NCBI GenBank assembly: GCA_028276405.1
Contig: JAPYWJ010000006.1
Location: 1-63,304 of the forward strand
Source: Hydrogenobacter sp.
GTDB taxonomy: Bacteria > Aquificota > Aquificia > Aquificales > Aquificaceae
Length of the DNA stretch: 63,304 nucleotides
Direction of reading: 5' to 3'
Shown here piece by piece: positions 34,572 through 43,905 of this stretch (positions within the stretch are counted from its first letter, which is position 1; each line of letters opens with the position of its first letter). The position numbers and the translations under genes were made by a program. The notes beneath the pieces are model-generated. The model saw nothing but the letters and a program-made list of their open reading frames with translations. It made no database searches and was not told where the DNA came from.

Positions 34572-34673
34572 ATGGTGGTAGTTAGGAGAAGAAACAAAAT
34601 TGTAAGCCTTCCTAACAAGGGAAGACTTCCTCTGAGGGGTCTTTGGACCCCTTATTGCGAGGAGGTGGCCTAA
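34572..34673 (+). CDS. 33-residue leader-type small ORF
   Basis: MVVVRRRNKIVSLPNKGRL... is a 33-codon frame ending in GLWTPYCEEVA. Its stop overlaps the next gene's start as TAATG, and a TATATA box ends 7 nt before its ATG, the spacing used by other leaderless genes here. The last third of the frame runs through a strong hairpin (34635-34652). It could be a real basic small protein or a leader peptide whose translation opens the downstream ribosome site. Product unknown. Confidence 0.4.
   Translation: MVVVRRRNKIVSLPNKGRLPLRGLWTPYCEEVA
34635..34652 (+). promoter_or_regulatory. Hairpin ahead of the AIG2-like gene
   Basis: AGGGGTC, loop TTTG, GACCCCT. It ends 8 nt before GGAGG at 34661 and could control access to the ribosome site. 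Confidence 0.5.
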
Positions 34674-35023
34674 TGGCTTACCTCTTTGTCTATGGCACCC
34701 TTAAAAGGGGTGGTTCAAGGCACAGTCTTTTAAAGGGCTGTCCTTTTTTGGGGCGTGCCTTGGCAAGGGGCTTTGTCCTTTACGACCTGCACGCCTACCC
34801 TGGGGTGGTTCCCGGAGATGGGATAGTGCGTGGAGAGGTCTACGAAATCCCAGAAGGGCTTCTTAGGGAGCTTGACTGGGTAGAAGCCACTCCTTTCCTC
34901 TTCAGGAGGGAGCTTATTGAGGTGGTCCTTGAGGACCACACTCCTTTGCGTGCCTACGCCTATCTGTACAACAGAGAGGTGGAGGGTGCGACTTTGGTGC
35001 CTTCCGGTGAATGGAAGGTATAA
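34673..35023 (+). CDS. AIG2-like gamma-glutamylcyclotransferase family protein
   Basis: A 116-residue protein that opens with the family signature YLFVYGTLKRGGSRHSLL, followed by DLHAYPGVVPG and the acidic region LLRELDWVEATPFLFRRE. The fold is used by gamma-glutamyl(amine) cyclotransferases; the substrate here is unknown. The start is ATG 34673 after GGAGGTGG; a longer TTG start at 34643 is not favoured. It is richer in GC than its neighbours and belongs to an accessory patch with the next gene. Confidence 0.82.
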   Translation: MAYLFVYGTLKRGGSRHSLLKGCPFLGRALARGFVLYDLHAYPGVVPGDGIVRGEVYEIPEGLLRELDWVEATPFLFRRELIEVVLEDHTPLRAYAYLYNREVEGATLVPSGEWKV

Positions 35024-35028
35024 AACGA

Positions 35029-35045
35029 GGTCCCCATGGGGGACC
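35029..35045 (+). promoter_or_regulatory. Hairpin ahead of the NYN-like gene
   Basis: GGTCCCC, 3-nt loop, GGGGACC. It sits between the two genes of the cassette and resembles the hairpin at 34635-34652 in its GGTCC/GGACC core. No U-run long enough for a terminator. Confidence 0.45.
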
Positions 35046-35078
35046 CTTTCTAAAACCAAAGACAAAGGAGGTGGTAAA

Positions 35079-35906
35079 ATGGCTGAAAATGGAAAAAAGT
35101 TAATACTTATTGATGTCCAATGGTATCTTGGTGCCGACCAAAGCCACTTTATGATCTGGCTGAAAAGAAATTTTCCAGAAACACCCATCTACTTTGCTAT
35201 TAATCGTCAATGGGAGTATTGGAGTAAGGTAGGGGACCTGCTTACAAAGATATACAAAAAGAACGGTGTAAAACTATTGGACGCAAAAAAGCTCAAGCTG
35301 AGCATGGTAAAACACTTGGTACATGGTTTGAAAGCGGAAGAATTAATCATAGGAACCAACGATGAAGAGGCACTTAGTGCAGTAGCAAAGGATAAAACGT
35401 TAAAAACAACTTATTTAAGGATTACCTACAAAAAGAATAGGGATCGGTGGAGCACTACCCCCTTGGTTTTCCAAAAGCTTCAGGAACTTGGCTATACGGT
35501 GATTAATGTAAACCTTGCAAGCCGGATAGAAGGTAAGCTTGCAAGGATATTGGGCTTACACTTTGAAGAAGCATTGAAACTTTGGGATGAAAGAGAGAAA
35601 TTTTCAGAGAGTGTCCAAACCATAAAGAAAAAAGTGCTTCCCAAAATAGCAGGAGAGATTACCTTGGAGAACTTTAAGAGCATGTGCGTTAAAGAGGGTA
35701 TAGCCCATCCACTTGAATCCACATACCTTTTGGCGTATTACGGAGATATTAAATTAGTAAGCGTCCGTGGAAATGTACTTCTTCTGAGAAATGCGAATAC
35801 TTTTACAGAAACAGAGACAGAGGATCAAGAATCCTCTGCAGAGGGCATACTTTCCAAAATATTCCAACCTTTTCTTAAGTTTTTCCCTAAATCAGAAAAG
35901 GAGTGA
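35079..35906 (+). CDS. Unknown protein, possible NYN/PIN-like RNase fold
   Basis: A 275-residue protein from ATG 35079, after AAAGGAGGTGG. I do not recognise a family with confidence. The first 130 residues alternate strands and helices with acidic strand ends (LILIDVQWYL, KLLDAKKL, LIIGTNDEEAL), as in NYN/PIN nuclease folds such as LabA. Residues about 195-245 (ITLENFKSMCVKEGIAHP...YYGDIKLVSVRGNVLLLR) could be a winged helix of the kind found after NYN domains. The C-terminus is acidic, then basic. Nuclease activity is only a hypothesis. Confidence 0.6.
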   Translation: MAENGKKLILIDVQWYLGADQSHFMIWLKRNFPETPIYFAINRQWEYWSKVGDLLTKIYKKNGVKLLDAKKLKLSMVKHLVHGLKAEELIIGTNDEEALSAVAKDKTLKTTYLRITYKKNRDRWSTTPLVFQKLQELGYTVINVNLASRIEGKLARILGLHFEEALKLWDEREKFSESVQTIKKKVLPKIAGEITLENFKSMCVKEGIAHPLESTYLLAYYGDIKLVSVRGNVLLLRNANTFTETETEDQESSAEGILSKIFQPFLKFFPKSEKE

Positions 35907-35915
35907 ATATTCCTT

Positions 35916-35938
35916 GCCCCCACTGGGGGCTTTTCTTT
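35916..35938 (+). terminator. Rho-independent terminator of the cassette
   Basis: A 6-bp GCCCCC/GGGGGC stem with loop ACT, followed by TTTTCTTT, 9 nt after the stop of the NYN-like gene. Confidence 0.85.
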
Positions 35939-35940
35939 CA

Positions 35941-36165
35941 ATGTCGTCAATGGATTTTTCTACTCTAAGCTTGCGGGGAATTTTTATAATTTTGCAAGTC
36001 AGCAGGGATGGAAATATAAAGCTGAATGAAAAAGGAGATATTGATGGACCTGGAACTATTGTGGGAGTTGGAAATGTAAATTTTCAGGCAGTGGAAAATT
36101 TGGCTAAAGAGAAGATGCCAACTTTTGGCATCCATGGACTGTACTGGTTATATTACAAGCAATAG
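35941..36165 (+). pseudogene. Possible gene remnant before the second mini-element end
   Basis: An open frame of 74 codons (NIKLNEKGDIDGPGTIVGVG in the middle) starts right after the terminator without a ribosome site. Its end overlaps the 56-bp repeat, where a different frame reads LQAIEEILNRVFK as at 1725-1780. This looks like a broken or rearranged sequence. The remaining part of the 409-bp gap (36208-36315) holds only the mini-element end and a promoter. Confidence 0.3.
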
Positions 36166-36207
36166 AAGAAATACTAAACAGAGTTTTTAAGTGACACAGA
36201 TTTCCTG
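36152..36207 (+). repeat. 56-bp repeat, copy 2
   Basis: Matches 1725-1780 at 51 of 56 positions. It lies 35 bp before the conserved right end of the mini-element. Confidence 0.8.
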
Positions 36208-36242
36208 TAAGCCTCATTATCCTCCCTCCCTCAGCAGGTTTT

Positions 36243-36285
36243 TTATTACCAAACTTTAGCTTTAAACTAATTTCTCACCCAGCGT
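36243..36285 (+). repeat. Mini-element right end, copy 2
   Basis: Matches 2888-2930 at 40 of 43 positions, including the terminal inverted repeat ending CACCCAGCGT. It ends 17 bp before the -10 box of the following gene, just as the copy at 2930 lies next to the ffh promoter. Confidence 0.8.
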
Positions 36286-36302
36286 ATAAAAGAATAAGTA
36301 TA

Positions 36303-36308
36303 TATAAT
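36303..36308 (+). promoter_or_regulatory. -10 box of the SDR gene
   Basis: TATAAT ends 7 nt before the ATG at 36316; no ribosome site is present. Confidence 0.6.
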
Positions 36309-36315
36309 ACAACCT

Positions 36316-37035
36316 ATGAAAAGAGTGCTCATGACGGGTGTAAGAAGGATAGGGTTTAACATCGCCAAGAAACTTATAGACAATGGATACAAAGTAGCCT
36401 TCGTTTACCGTACATACACTCAAGCAGTAGAAGAGCTCTTAAAGGAAAATGCCTTTGGCATTGAAGGGGATCTGTCAGACCCTAATGGCTACCTAAAGGT
36501 AGTAGAGAAGGCTGTGGATTACTTAAATGGAATAGATGCTTTTATACACGGTGCAAGCCCTTATTTCTCTACACCCATAGAGTCTTTAAAAAGAGATGAG
36601 CTGTATGCACACTTTGTTCCAAACACAGAAGCTTTCCTGTTTCTCTGTAAGCTTCTTTACCCGTACATGCTTCAGAATTCTGGTGATCCTAAAGGTAGGA
36701 TAGTAGCCTTTGGAGATTGGGCTGCTGACACAACACCATACAGGTATTACTCTGCATATTTTATCTCAAAAGGAGCTCTTCATACTGCAGTAAGGGTTTT
36801 GGCAAAGGAGTTTGCACCCTATGTGTTAGTTAACGCCATAGCTCTGGGACCCACACTAAAGCCAGACGACTTTCCTGATGAAAAGTGGGAAGAGTATATA
36901 AAAAAAACTCCTCTTAAGAGGTCAGTTTCCTTAAAGGATGTGGTGGAGCTTACCGAGTTCTTACTTAATGCCCAAAGTATAACTGGGGAAGTTATAAACT
37001 TAGATAGTGGGAGGCACATATCCGGTGAGTGCTAG
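36316..37035 (+). CDS. SDR family oxidoreductase (pteridine-reductase-like)
   Basis: A 239-residue short-chain dehydrogenase. The N-terminal cofactor loop is MTGVRRIGFNIAKKLIDNGY; the active site has Tyr and Lys in YRYYSAYFISKGAL. FolM/PTR1-type pteridine reductases have a similar TGxxxRIG loop, so a role in pteridine or folate reduction is possible, but fatty-acid-type reductases are not excluded. Its stop lies inside the start region of the QueC-like gene. Confidence 0.82.
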   Translation: MKRVLMTGVRRIGFNIAKKLIDNGYKVAFVYRTYTQAVEELLKENAFGIEGDLSDPNGYLKVVEKAVDYLNGIDAFIHGASPYFSTPIESLKRDELYAHFVPNTEAFLFLCKLLYPYMLQNSGDPKGRIVAFGDWAADTTPYRYYSAYFISKGALHTAVRVLAKEFAPYVLVNAIALGPTLKPDDFPDEKWEEYIKKTPLKRSVSLKDVVELTEFLLNAQSITGEVINLDSGRHISGEC

Positions 37036-37636
37036 AATAGCAGTCCTCTTCAGTGGTGGTGTAGAAAGCACCACCTTGCTTTACATGTACCTTCAAAAAG
37101 GCTATTTGGTTTATCCAGTTTATGTAAAATCTGGGGAAAAGTGGGAGAAGCTTGAACTTGAAAACGCAATAAACCTATGGAAATACACAAAAATAAGTTA
37201 TCCAAATCTCATGGTACTAAGGGTGCTAAGAGTGCAAGGGCAAGCGGTTCCCAGAAAAACCTTAAAAACTATCCAGGATATTTTCATACCCCTTAGGAAC
37301 ATGACCCTTATAACTGCATGTGCCCTTTACGCTCTTTCTAAGAACATAAACCGATTGGCTATAGGGAGTCTTGGGCTTTATGCCTTTCCAGATAACACAA
37401 GAGAGTATATAAAAGACCTGGAAAGACTCATAGCCAAGGGTTCAGGCAGAGAATTCGTCATAGATACGCCTTTATTTGGTCTTGAGAAGGCTCGCATAAT
37501 AAAAAGTGGTCTTGGTATAGTACCTTATGACCTTACTCTTTCGTGTGCTAGACCCAGAAAGATCAAAGGAGAAATAATTCCATGCGGAAAGTGTATAAAG
37601 TGTAAAGAAAGACAAGAGGCTCTTACTATAGGCTAA
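37025..37636 (+). CDS. QueC-like 7-cyano-7-deazaguanine synthase
   Basis: A PP-loop ATPase of about 203 residues: AVLFSGGVESTTLLYMYLQKG is the SGGxxS ATP site, and LSCARPRK...PCGKCIKCKERQEA is the four-Cys zinc site of QueC. It would convert 7-carboxy-7-deazaguanine to preQ0 for queuosine synthesis. The likely start is GTG 37025, with GGGAGG 10 nt upstream and an 11-bp overlap with the SDR gene; GTG 37007 is the alternative. It is slightly shorter than typical QueC, so a diverged paralogue is possible. Confidence 0.82.
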   Translation: MSARIAVLFSGGVESTTLLYMYLQKGYLVYPVYVKSGEKWEKLELENAINLWKYTKISYPNLMVLRVLRVQGQAVPRKTLKTIQDIFIPLRNMTLITACALYALSKNINRLAIGSLGLYAFPDNTREYIKDLERLIAKGSGREFVIDTPLFGLEKARIIKSGLGIVPYDLTLSCARPRKIKGEIIPCGKCIKCKERQEALTIG

Positions 37637-37706
37637 AGCTCAAAAAGAAAGTATCCACCATAAGGCTAAAGCAGTTTAAGGTCAGCTTTGATACGGTTGG
37701 TATAGA

Positions 37707-38294
37707 TTAAGGAGTGAGGGAGGAGGTCACATAAAGGGGTTCCAGAAAGAAGAGATGGTCGCCTTTGTATCCAGAACTTAGCTTTTCGTAAGCATACATA
37801 CCACCGTAAGTGGAAAAAGGGAAAAACTCAAGAACAATCTTACTACTCTGTATGCCATGCTCTTTTAAGCTTATTGTATGCCCCTCAGAAGGGCATTCTT
37901 TTGAAGTCTTCACCTCTGATATTCTATCTTTTTCCGCTACCCTATAGAATACCGTATGGCTTACTTTCAGACAAGGTATCTTAGGAAAGTCCACAGGTAT
38001 GTATTTTGCCATCATTTCAAGATTCTCATAACCTACCACCGGCTTATTAAAAAGGTAAGCCCAAGTTTTTATAAAAGTTATGCCAATTCTCACTGAGGTG
38101 AGATATCCAGCACCTACGGAAATGGCAAAGGCATCGTAATCTTGAGGTTTTACATTATACTCCAATAGCACTTTAGGTAAGTTTTCAAGCGTTTTCTTTG
38201 AGTTGTCAAGATAGCATAAAAACGCAAGCTTTCCATTATCGATCACCGAGAAGTTTAAAAAAGAAAAAGATGTGTCAAGGGAAAAGATCTTCAT
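37707..38294 (-). CDS. tsaB: TsaB-like tRNA t6A biosynthesis protein
   Basis: A 195-residue ASKHA-fold protein that opens MKIFSLDTSFSFLNFSVID and has the TsaB stretch AISVGAGYLTSVRIGITFIK. With TsaD, TsaE and TsaC it makes N6-threonylcarbamoyladenosine on tRNA. The ATG at 38294 gives the normal N-terminus; a GTG at 38306 is in frame upstream. TATAAT lies on the minus strand at 38313-38308. Confidence 0.85.
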   Translation of the reverse strand: MKIFSLDTSFSFLNFSVIDNGKLAFLCYLDNSKKTLENLPKVLLEYNVKPQDYDAFAISVGAGYLTSVRIGITFIKTWAYLFNKPVVGYENLEMMAKYIPVDFPKIPCLKVSHTVFYRVAEKDRISEVKTSKECPSEGHTISLKEHGIQSSKIVLEFFPFSTYGGMYAYEKLSSGYKGDHLFFLEPLYVTSSLTP

Positions 38295-38333
38295 TACGCT
38301 ACACACTATTATAACTTGTGATAAAATCTGAGT

Positions 38334-38582
38334 ATGCTGTTGGTCAGCTTCCTGTTAGGAATTTTTTATGTGGAGAGCCTTTACATGCTTTCCAGATACA
38401 CAAGATGGCTATACCTTTCAAGTTTGGTAAGGCTTGTATTTATGGGGATATTCTTCTCTTACATTCTTAGGTCTTTTGGTCAGGTAGAGCTTCTTCTGAA
38501 CCTTTTGGTGTTTCATTTGGGTTTTTTTCTTCATCTGATAGTTCGGGGCTGGATATTCAATGGATTGGTTAAAAACTATTGA
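38334..38582 (+). CDS. Small three-helix membrane protein, AtpR/AtpI-like
   Basis: An 82-residue membrane protein with three predicted helices. Arg residues in LVRLVFMG and at the end of HLIVRG resemble the pattern of small ATP-synthase-associated AtpR/AtpI proteins. No ATP synthase genes lie in the window, so this is a weak assignment. It overlaps the next gene by 23 bp. Confidence 0.5.
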   Translation: MLLVSFLLGIFYVESLYMLSRYTRWLYLSSLVRLVFMGIFFSYILRSFGQVELLLNLLVFHLGFFLHLIVRGWIFNGLVKNY

Positions 38583-38919
38583 ACCCCTCTTCAAAGAGCC
38601 TTTGGTTCAGTTCTTTATCTGGCTGGCTTTGATCCAGGTAATGGCTCAGGTGTTTTTAGATAGAAGGATAGCTTTCTGGATATCGTCCATATCAGCAACA
38701 TATTTATGGATAAAAAACTACGAAGTTTTTACACCAATAAAAGCGTGGCTGATTATATTAGGTATTTTCTTCCTTTACCTGCTTCTTAAGTACCTTTTTC
38801 ACTTTAATGTCTTCCTTTATCTTAAGGGTAGGAAAAGGTGTCCAGTGTGCTACAGCGAGGTACATATAAAGGCAACAGTATGTCCTTACTGTCATAATAA
38901 ACTTAAGGATGCTACCTGA
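38560..38919 (+). CDS. Membrane protein with C-terminal zinc ribbon
   Basis: A 119-residue protein with about three membrane helices and a cytoplasmic-looking C-terminal zinc ribbon, CPVCYSEVHIKATVCPYCHNK (two CPxC pairs, 13 residues apart). I do not recognise the family. Coupling to the preceding three-helix gene suggests the two proteins act together. Its end overlaps the convergent reductase gene by 8 bp. Confidence 0.6.
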   Translation: MDWLKTIEPLFKEPLVQFFIWLALIQVMAQVFLDRRIAFWISSISATYLWIKNYEVFTPIKAWLIILGIFFLYLLLKYLFHFNVFLYLKGRKRCPVCYSEVHIKATVCPYCHNKLKDAT

Positions 38920-39566
38920 CCACCTCCCATTCGGTGATGAGGTGGTGCCCCCTTTTGAAGTGTGCCCTTAGTCTAAGATGCATAAGATTTCTGAGCTTTT
39001 TAAAGCCTTCACCACCTACAAGAGTAGGCACATTCTCACCACCTACTATAACTGGCAAATGTATGAGTCTTATTTCGTCTACGAAGCCCCTCTTTATAAA
39101 CTCCCAGTTTATAGAAGCACCACCCTCTACCATAAGACTGCTTATCCCTCTCTCCAATAGCATAGGCATAAGAGCATCAAAGTCTACAAGGTCTTCTCCT
39201 ACAATCCACACTTCTGCTCCTGTTTCTTTTATCTTTTCTAACCTTTCGGCGGGTGCTCTTTTTGTGGTCACTATAAGGGTGGGCGCGTCCTTTGAAAAAA
39301 TATTGGCATCCAAAGGAACATTTGCGGTAGAACATGGGATTACCCTGACAGGATTTTTCCCCCGAACATACCTAACTGTAAGGCTTGGGTTATCCGTCCT
39401 TACTGTTTCGCAACCTACCATGATACCGTCCACCTTGGCTCTTATCTCATGAAGATATCTATAGGCTTCTTGATCCATCAGTGTCATAAGTTCTTTACTG
39501 GATGCTCCTCTGTAAAGAGTTAGCTTTCCATCAACGCTTACCTCGGAAACTATGATCACATATGGC

Positions 39567-39574
<8 letters not shown>
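38912..39574 (-). CDS. RibD C-terminal type pyrimidine reductase
   Basis: A dihydrofolate-reductase-fold protein of 220 residues: VSEVSVDGKLTLYRGASS, GCETVRTDNPSLTVR and LMVEGGASINWEFI match the RibD reductase domain and stand-alone archaeal-type diaminoribosylaminopyrimidinone phosphate reductases of riboflavin synthesis. No deaminase domain is attached. ATG 39574 follows GGGAGGG; a TTG at 39586 is not favoured. It overlaps the CDP-alcohol gene by 8 bp. Confidence 0.85.
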
Positions 39575-41206
<1,632 letters not shown>

Positions 41207-41221
41207 TTAAAAAAGATTATA

Positions 41222-41680
41222 CTACTTTTCCACCCTTAGGAAGATCCTTATACCGTCCCTCTTGAGCTTGTATCTGGTAAGAGTAAGCCTCTCTTTAAAC
41301 TGCTTGGGTATCTTTTCGTAAACTTCTGTCAGCTTAACTGCAGGCCATACATCCATACCAAAAAGCTCACCATCTACCAAGAAAACCTCCTCTTTTGTAA
41401 GTTCTTCTGGCAGGTCTTTTGTAAGAACTTTCATAAGTATGTACCTCCTGCCCGTATTTTTATCATTTTTGACACTATTTGCATTTTCCGAAAGCCTGAT
41501 CTCTTTTTTTCTCTTAAATAGCAGTCCTCTGGTTTCCATATGTATCTTCAAAAGCCCATCATCAAGCTCAAAGTTTAGCTTAGGGTAAGCACTCTTTAAA
41601 AGGTCTTTCTGTAGCTGTATGTCTATCTCTGCATCCATAAGATTTCCAAAGTTTAAAAGGTCCTCAATAAACAAGCCCAT
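41222..41680 (-). CDS. Unknown soluble protein
   Basis: I do not recognise this 152-residue protein. It is soluble, mixed alpha/beta, with a basic C-terminal half (RLTLTRYKLKRDGIRIFLR), and has no signal peptide or obvious motif. It lies upstream of ilvC on the same strand with a gap of 33 bp. Confidence 0.6.
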   Translation of the reverse strand: MGLFIEDLLNFGNLMDAEIDIQLQKDLLKSAYPKLNFELDDGLLKIHMETRGLLFKRKKEIRLSENANSVKNDKNTGRRYILMKVLTKDLPEELTKEEVFLVDGELFGMDVWPAVKLTEVYEKIPKQFKERLTLTRYKLKRDGIRIFLRVEK

Positions 41681-41734
41681 AATTTAAAATATACGAAATG
41701 GATTATCTTTTTGTGTTCCTTTTGGGTGGTGTGT

Positions 41735-42271
41735 CTAGTAGGTTTTGTGATCCTGTAATAAACTAACTATCTCTTCTAACAGCTGATCCCTGTTTTCTTT
41801 TTTTATCTCTATAAGCACCGCTTGTGGATGTTTCCTTATCCATCTTACCAAGGGATGCACATCCCTTATGGGTATGGTGATGAGTAAAGAGCGATTGGCT
41901 GACGAGAATAGCTCAAAAACCATACGGATAAACTTTTCAGAGAAGAGCTCCATCTTTCCCACTTCGTCTATAACTACTATCTTGTCTTTTTCTTCTAAAG
42001 CTTTTTCAAGAACTGGCAACGCTATGCTTTCAAACTTTTCCACATTCACTCCATAAGAACCTACTAAATGTTTGGAAGTGAAGAACTTGCTTGCAAATAT
42101 TGTGGACTTTTTGTCTGTGCTTACTATACTAAATCCTGTTCTTTCTTTTCTGGATTTATCTCTTACCTCCTCAGTCCAAAAGCCTATCACTTTATCTTTG
42201 ATCTGCGCTACTACCTTTTTTACTAAGGTAGTTTTACCTATCCCAGGCGGACCCGTTAAGACTATCTTCAT
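41735..42271 (-). CDS. THEP1-type nucleoside triphosphatase
   Basis: A 178-residue P-loop NTPase: Walker A LTGPPGIGKTTL and Walker B IVVIDEVGKMELFS, both typical of the THEP1 family known from Aquifex and archaea. It hydrolyses nucleoside triphosphates slowly; the biological role is unclear. The start is ATG 42271, in a 4-bp ATGA overlap with carB; the longer frame lies inside carB. Confidence 0.9.
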   Translation of the reverse strand: MKIVLTGPPGIGKTTLVKKVVAQIKDKVIGFWTEEVRDKSRKERTGFSIVSTDKKSTIFASKFFTSKHLVGSYGVNVEKFESIALPVLEKALEEKDKIVVIDEVGKMELFSEKFIRMVFELFSSANRSLLITIPIRDVHPLVRWIRKHPQAVLIEIKKENRDQLLEEIVSLLQDHKTY

Positions 42272-43866
42272 AAGTGTAAGTCCTGTAATGCGTAAACTCT
42301 TAGCTTTCCTTTTTCCTTTATGAAACACTCAATGGCTGACAGTATGGCATAACCCCCTCTGACCGTGGTGGTATAGGGAACATCGTATTGCACCACTGCT
42401 CTTCTTATATGATAGGCGTCACTTCTTTCTTTCTTGCCTGTTGGTGTGTTTATGACCAAGTTTATCTCTCCGTTGGTTATCATATCTACTATGTTGGGTC
42501 TTCCTTCGGACACTTTTAGCACATGGATTGTATCTATTCCATGCTGTTTTAAAAACTTGTGTGTACCAAAAGTAGCACAAACTTCAAAGCCTATATTTTT
42601 GAAACCTTTGGCAAGCTCAATCACTTTTTCCTTGTCCCTGTCTGCAACACTTATGAAGACCCTTCCTTTTGTGGGTAGTCTGTTGCCTGCTGCAAGTTGA
42701 GCTTTGTAATAAGCCATACCAAACTCCTCATCTATAGCCATAACTTCTCCCGTACTTTTCATCTCTGGTCCAAGCAAGGGGTCTACTTCCGGAAACCTTT
42801 TCCAGGGGAAAACCACTTCCTTTACCGCGTATAACCTTTTGTTTACACTCATAAAGTCGCTTGCAATGTGCACATCTTTTTTTTCCATCCTATCAAAAAC
42901 CTCTGGTACCAACTGTCTGAGTTTTTCGCCTATCCCTATCTTAGCTGCAAGCTTTGCAAGAGGATACCCTATAGTTTTGCTTACAAAAGGTACAGTTCGT
43001 GAAGCTCTTGGGTTGACCTCAAGCACAAAAACCTCATGGTTCTTTACCGCAAACTGCAAGTTTATAAGACCTTTTACGGAAAGTGCTTTGGCTATTTTTT
43101 TGGATTGCTCTTTTATTGCATTTATAACTTCCTCTTTTAGTGTATAAGGTGGTATGCAGGCTGCACTATCCCCAGAATGAATTCCTGCCTCCTCTATGTG
43201 TTCCATAATAGCACCGATAAGATAATCATCTCCATCACCTATTGCGTCCACATCTACCTCAACGCTGTCAGACAGGTACTTATCTATGAGTATAGGTCTT
43301 TCATAACTTACACTAACTGCTTCCTCAAGATAACTTATGAGCTCTTCCTCGTCGTAGACTATTCTCATAGCCCTACCACCAAGCACATAAGAAGGTCTTA
43401 CCAAAACGGGGTATCCTATGCTTTTTGCTACTTTTATTGCTTCTTGCTTTGACCTTACCGCAGCGCTCGGTGGCTGCTTTATACCAAGTTTATCCATAAG
43501 CTGTTTAAAAAGTTCCCTATCCTCTGCTATGTCTATACTTTCTGGTTGTGTGCCAAGTATGTTGATACCTGCTTTTTTGAGCTGAAGGGAAAGTTTTAGT
43601 GGCGTTTGTCCTCCAAACTGTAGAAACACACCGTCAGGCTTTTCTCTTCTGATCACTTCAAGCACATTTTCAAGAACAACAGGTTCAAAGTAAAGCTTAT
43701 CCGCTGTGTCATAATCTGTGGATACAGTCTCTGGATTGCAGTTTACCATGATAGTCTCTATACCTTCCTCGCGCAAAGCGTATATAGCATGCACGCATGC
43801 GTAATCAAACTCTATACCCTGACCAATACGATTGGGACCACTACCAAGGATAAGAACTTTTTTCAT
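42268..43866 (-). CDS. carB: Carbamoyl-phosphate synthase large chain, C-terminal half
   Basis: A 532-residue protein equal to the second half of a usual CarB of about 1070 residues. It starts MKKVLILGSGPNRIGQGIEF, carries one ATP-grasp unit (carbamate phosphorylation) and ends with the MGS-like allosteric domain. The N-terminal half must be encoded elsewhere, as in Aquifex, where carB is split. The upstream frame to 43905 enters the TnpB element and is rejected. TATAAT ends 11 nt before the ATG. Confidence 0.93.
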   Translation of the reverse strand: MKKVLILGSGPNRIGQGIEFDYACVHAIYALREEGIETIMVNCNPETVSTDYDTADKLYFEPVVLENVLEVIRREKPDGVFLQFGGQTPLKLSLQLKKAGINILGTQPESIDIAEDRELFKQLMDKLGIKQPPSAAVRSKQEAIKVAKSIGYPVLVRPSYVLGGRAMRIVYDEEELISYLEEAVSVSYERPILIDKYLSDSVEVDVDAIGDGDDYLIGAIMEHIEEAGIHSGDSAACIPPYTLKEEVINAIKEQSKKIAKALSVKGLINLQFAVKNHEVFVLEVNPRASRTVPFVSKTIGYPLAKLAAKIGIGEKLRQLVPEVFDRMEKKDVHIASDFMSVNKRLYAVKEVVFPWKRFPEVDPLLGPEMKSTGEVMAIDEEFGMAYYKAQLAAGNRLPTKGRVFISVADRDKEKVIELAKGFKNIGFEVCATFGTHKFLKQHGIDTIHVLKVSEGRPNIVDMITNGEINLVINTPTGKKERSDAYHIRRAVVQYDVPYTTTVRGGYAILSAIECFIKEKGKLRVYALQDLHL

Positions 43867-43877
43867 TAAAGTCTTTA

Positions 43878-43905
43878 TTATAAACCGCCGACTTACACCT
43901 AACAA
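43878..43905 (-). promoter_or_regulatory. carB promoter overlapping the tnpB stop codon
   Basis: Minus strand TTGTTA (43905-43900), 16-nt spacer, TATAAT (43883-43878). The TAG stop of tnpB lies within the -35 hexamer, so the inserted element provides part of this promoter. Confidence 0.5.

Noticed and set aside
35941-36165. The 74-codon frame as an intact gene
   Set aside because: No ribosome site, starts directly after a terminator, and its end overlaps a repeat that encodes a different peptide at the other locus; listed only as a possible remnant.
43867-43905. Extended N-terminus of carB
   Set aside because: The extra codons lie in the TnpB element and the promoter; homologues begin with MKKVLILGSGPNRIGQG.
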